The position numbers and the translations under genes were made by a program. 32,650 nucleotides of DNA from contig JACPZP010000082.1 of assembly GCA_016195405.1 (NCBI GenBank), positions 1 through 32,650 on the forward strand, given 5' to 3'. Below, one piece after another: positions 32,568 through 32,650 of the stretch (position 1 is the stretch's first letter; each line of letters begins with the position of its first letter). The notes under the pieces are model-generated. The model ran no database searches, was not told where the DNA came from, and was given only the letters and a program-made list of their open reading frames with translations. The stretch comes from Planctomycetota bacterium (GTDB lineage: Bacteria; Planctomycetota; Planctomycetia; Gemmatales; Gemmataceae).

Positions 32568-32638
32568 GCGGGTGTAGCTCAATGGTAGAGCACCTGCCTT
32601 CCAAGCAGGCTACGAGGGTTCGATTCCCTTCACCCGCT
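32568..32638 (+). tRNA. tRNA-Gly (anticodon TCC)
   Basis: A 71-nt cloverleaf. The acceptor GCGGGTG pairs with CACCCGC. The anticodon arm CCTGC-CTTCCAA-GCAGG has TCC (reads GGA). The T arm is GAGGG-TTCGATT-CCCTT, with discriminator T. Third gene of the Thr-Tyr-Gly cluster; the window ends 12 nt later. Confidence 0.97.
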
Positions 32639-32650
32639 TCGTGCGTTCAC

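Noticed and set aside
32395..32604. Minus-strand frame across tRNA-Tyr (contains GGIRTPVVRSTSDLQSDAIG)
   Set aside because: A well-known false protein produced by translating the complement of tRNA genes.

Overview
The window looks like a chromosomal segment of a GC-rich planctomycete (Planctomycetota, probably Pirellulales-like). The evidence is indirect: an ECF sigma factor with a membrane-spanning C-terminal extension, a DUF1570-type metallopeptidase, a Ser/Thr phosphatase fused to a kinase-like domain, a Uma2 nuclease, a TatA of planctomycete type, many genes without a clear Shine-Dalgarno sequence, and a high load of palindromic interspersed repeats at gene ends. No plasmid, phage, transposase or CRISPR gene was found. 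Placement below phylum is inference.

Layout. 1-190: tandem hairpin repeats. 237-2270: DinG/Rad3-type helicase (+). 4744-2324: cytoplasmic-looking subtilase followed by a small I9-propeptide-like protein (-). 4967-6352: ECF sigma factor with a membrane anchor (+). 8242-6569: secreted DUF1570-type gluzincin (-). 10347-8566: zinc-ribbon/pseudokinase/PP2C fusion (-). 10472-11434: D-2-hydroxyacid dehydrogenase (+). 14657-11530: a minus-strand group with a GNAT/class-V aminotransferase fusion, a 63-residue membrane protein and a zinc-ribbon membrane protein. 15016-19025: a plus-strand operon with a glycosylasparaginase-like Ntn hydrolase, pepP, accB and accC. 19029-19676: decayed, lower-GC DNA. 23514-19677: rpmB-gatC-gatA-gatB (-). 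23949-25163: a leader ORF, a hairpin-rich leader and an ECF sigma factor (+). Then Uma2 (+), GtrA-like (-), tatA (+) and tRNA-Val (+). 31748-27347: a minus-strand operon with a tyrosine-phosphatase-like protein, a flippase-like protein, a GT2 glycosyltransferase and an HtrA protease. 32260-32638: tRNA-Thr, tRNA-Tyr and tRNA-Gly behind a good promoter. This is the order that precedes tuf in many bacteria.

How genes work together. accB/accC supply the biotin carrier and biotin carboxylase of acetyl-CoA carboxylase. gatCAB makes Gln-tRNA(Gln) and/or Asn-tRNA(Asn) by transamidation. The phosphatase, flippase and GT2 genes overlap and probably act on polyprenyl-linked sugars at the membrane, with HtrA for envelope quality control.

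The most striking signals are: (1) a palindromic repeat with 31-nt arms sitting in frame inside gatB, with a half-copy of the same repeat providing the gatB stop codon; (2) two hairpins in the rpmB-gatCAB operon with the same 11-nt loop and compensating stem changes; (3) a run of near-perfect hairpins in the about 420 nt before the second ECF sigma gene, behind a strong Shine-Dalgarno and start codon, which may be an undescribed structured leader RNA; (4) a subtilase paired with a separate propeptide-like protein; (5) the pseudokinase-phosphatase fusion and the membrane-tethered sigma factor.
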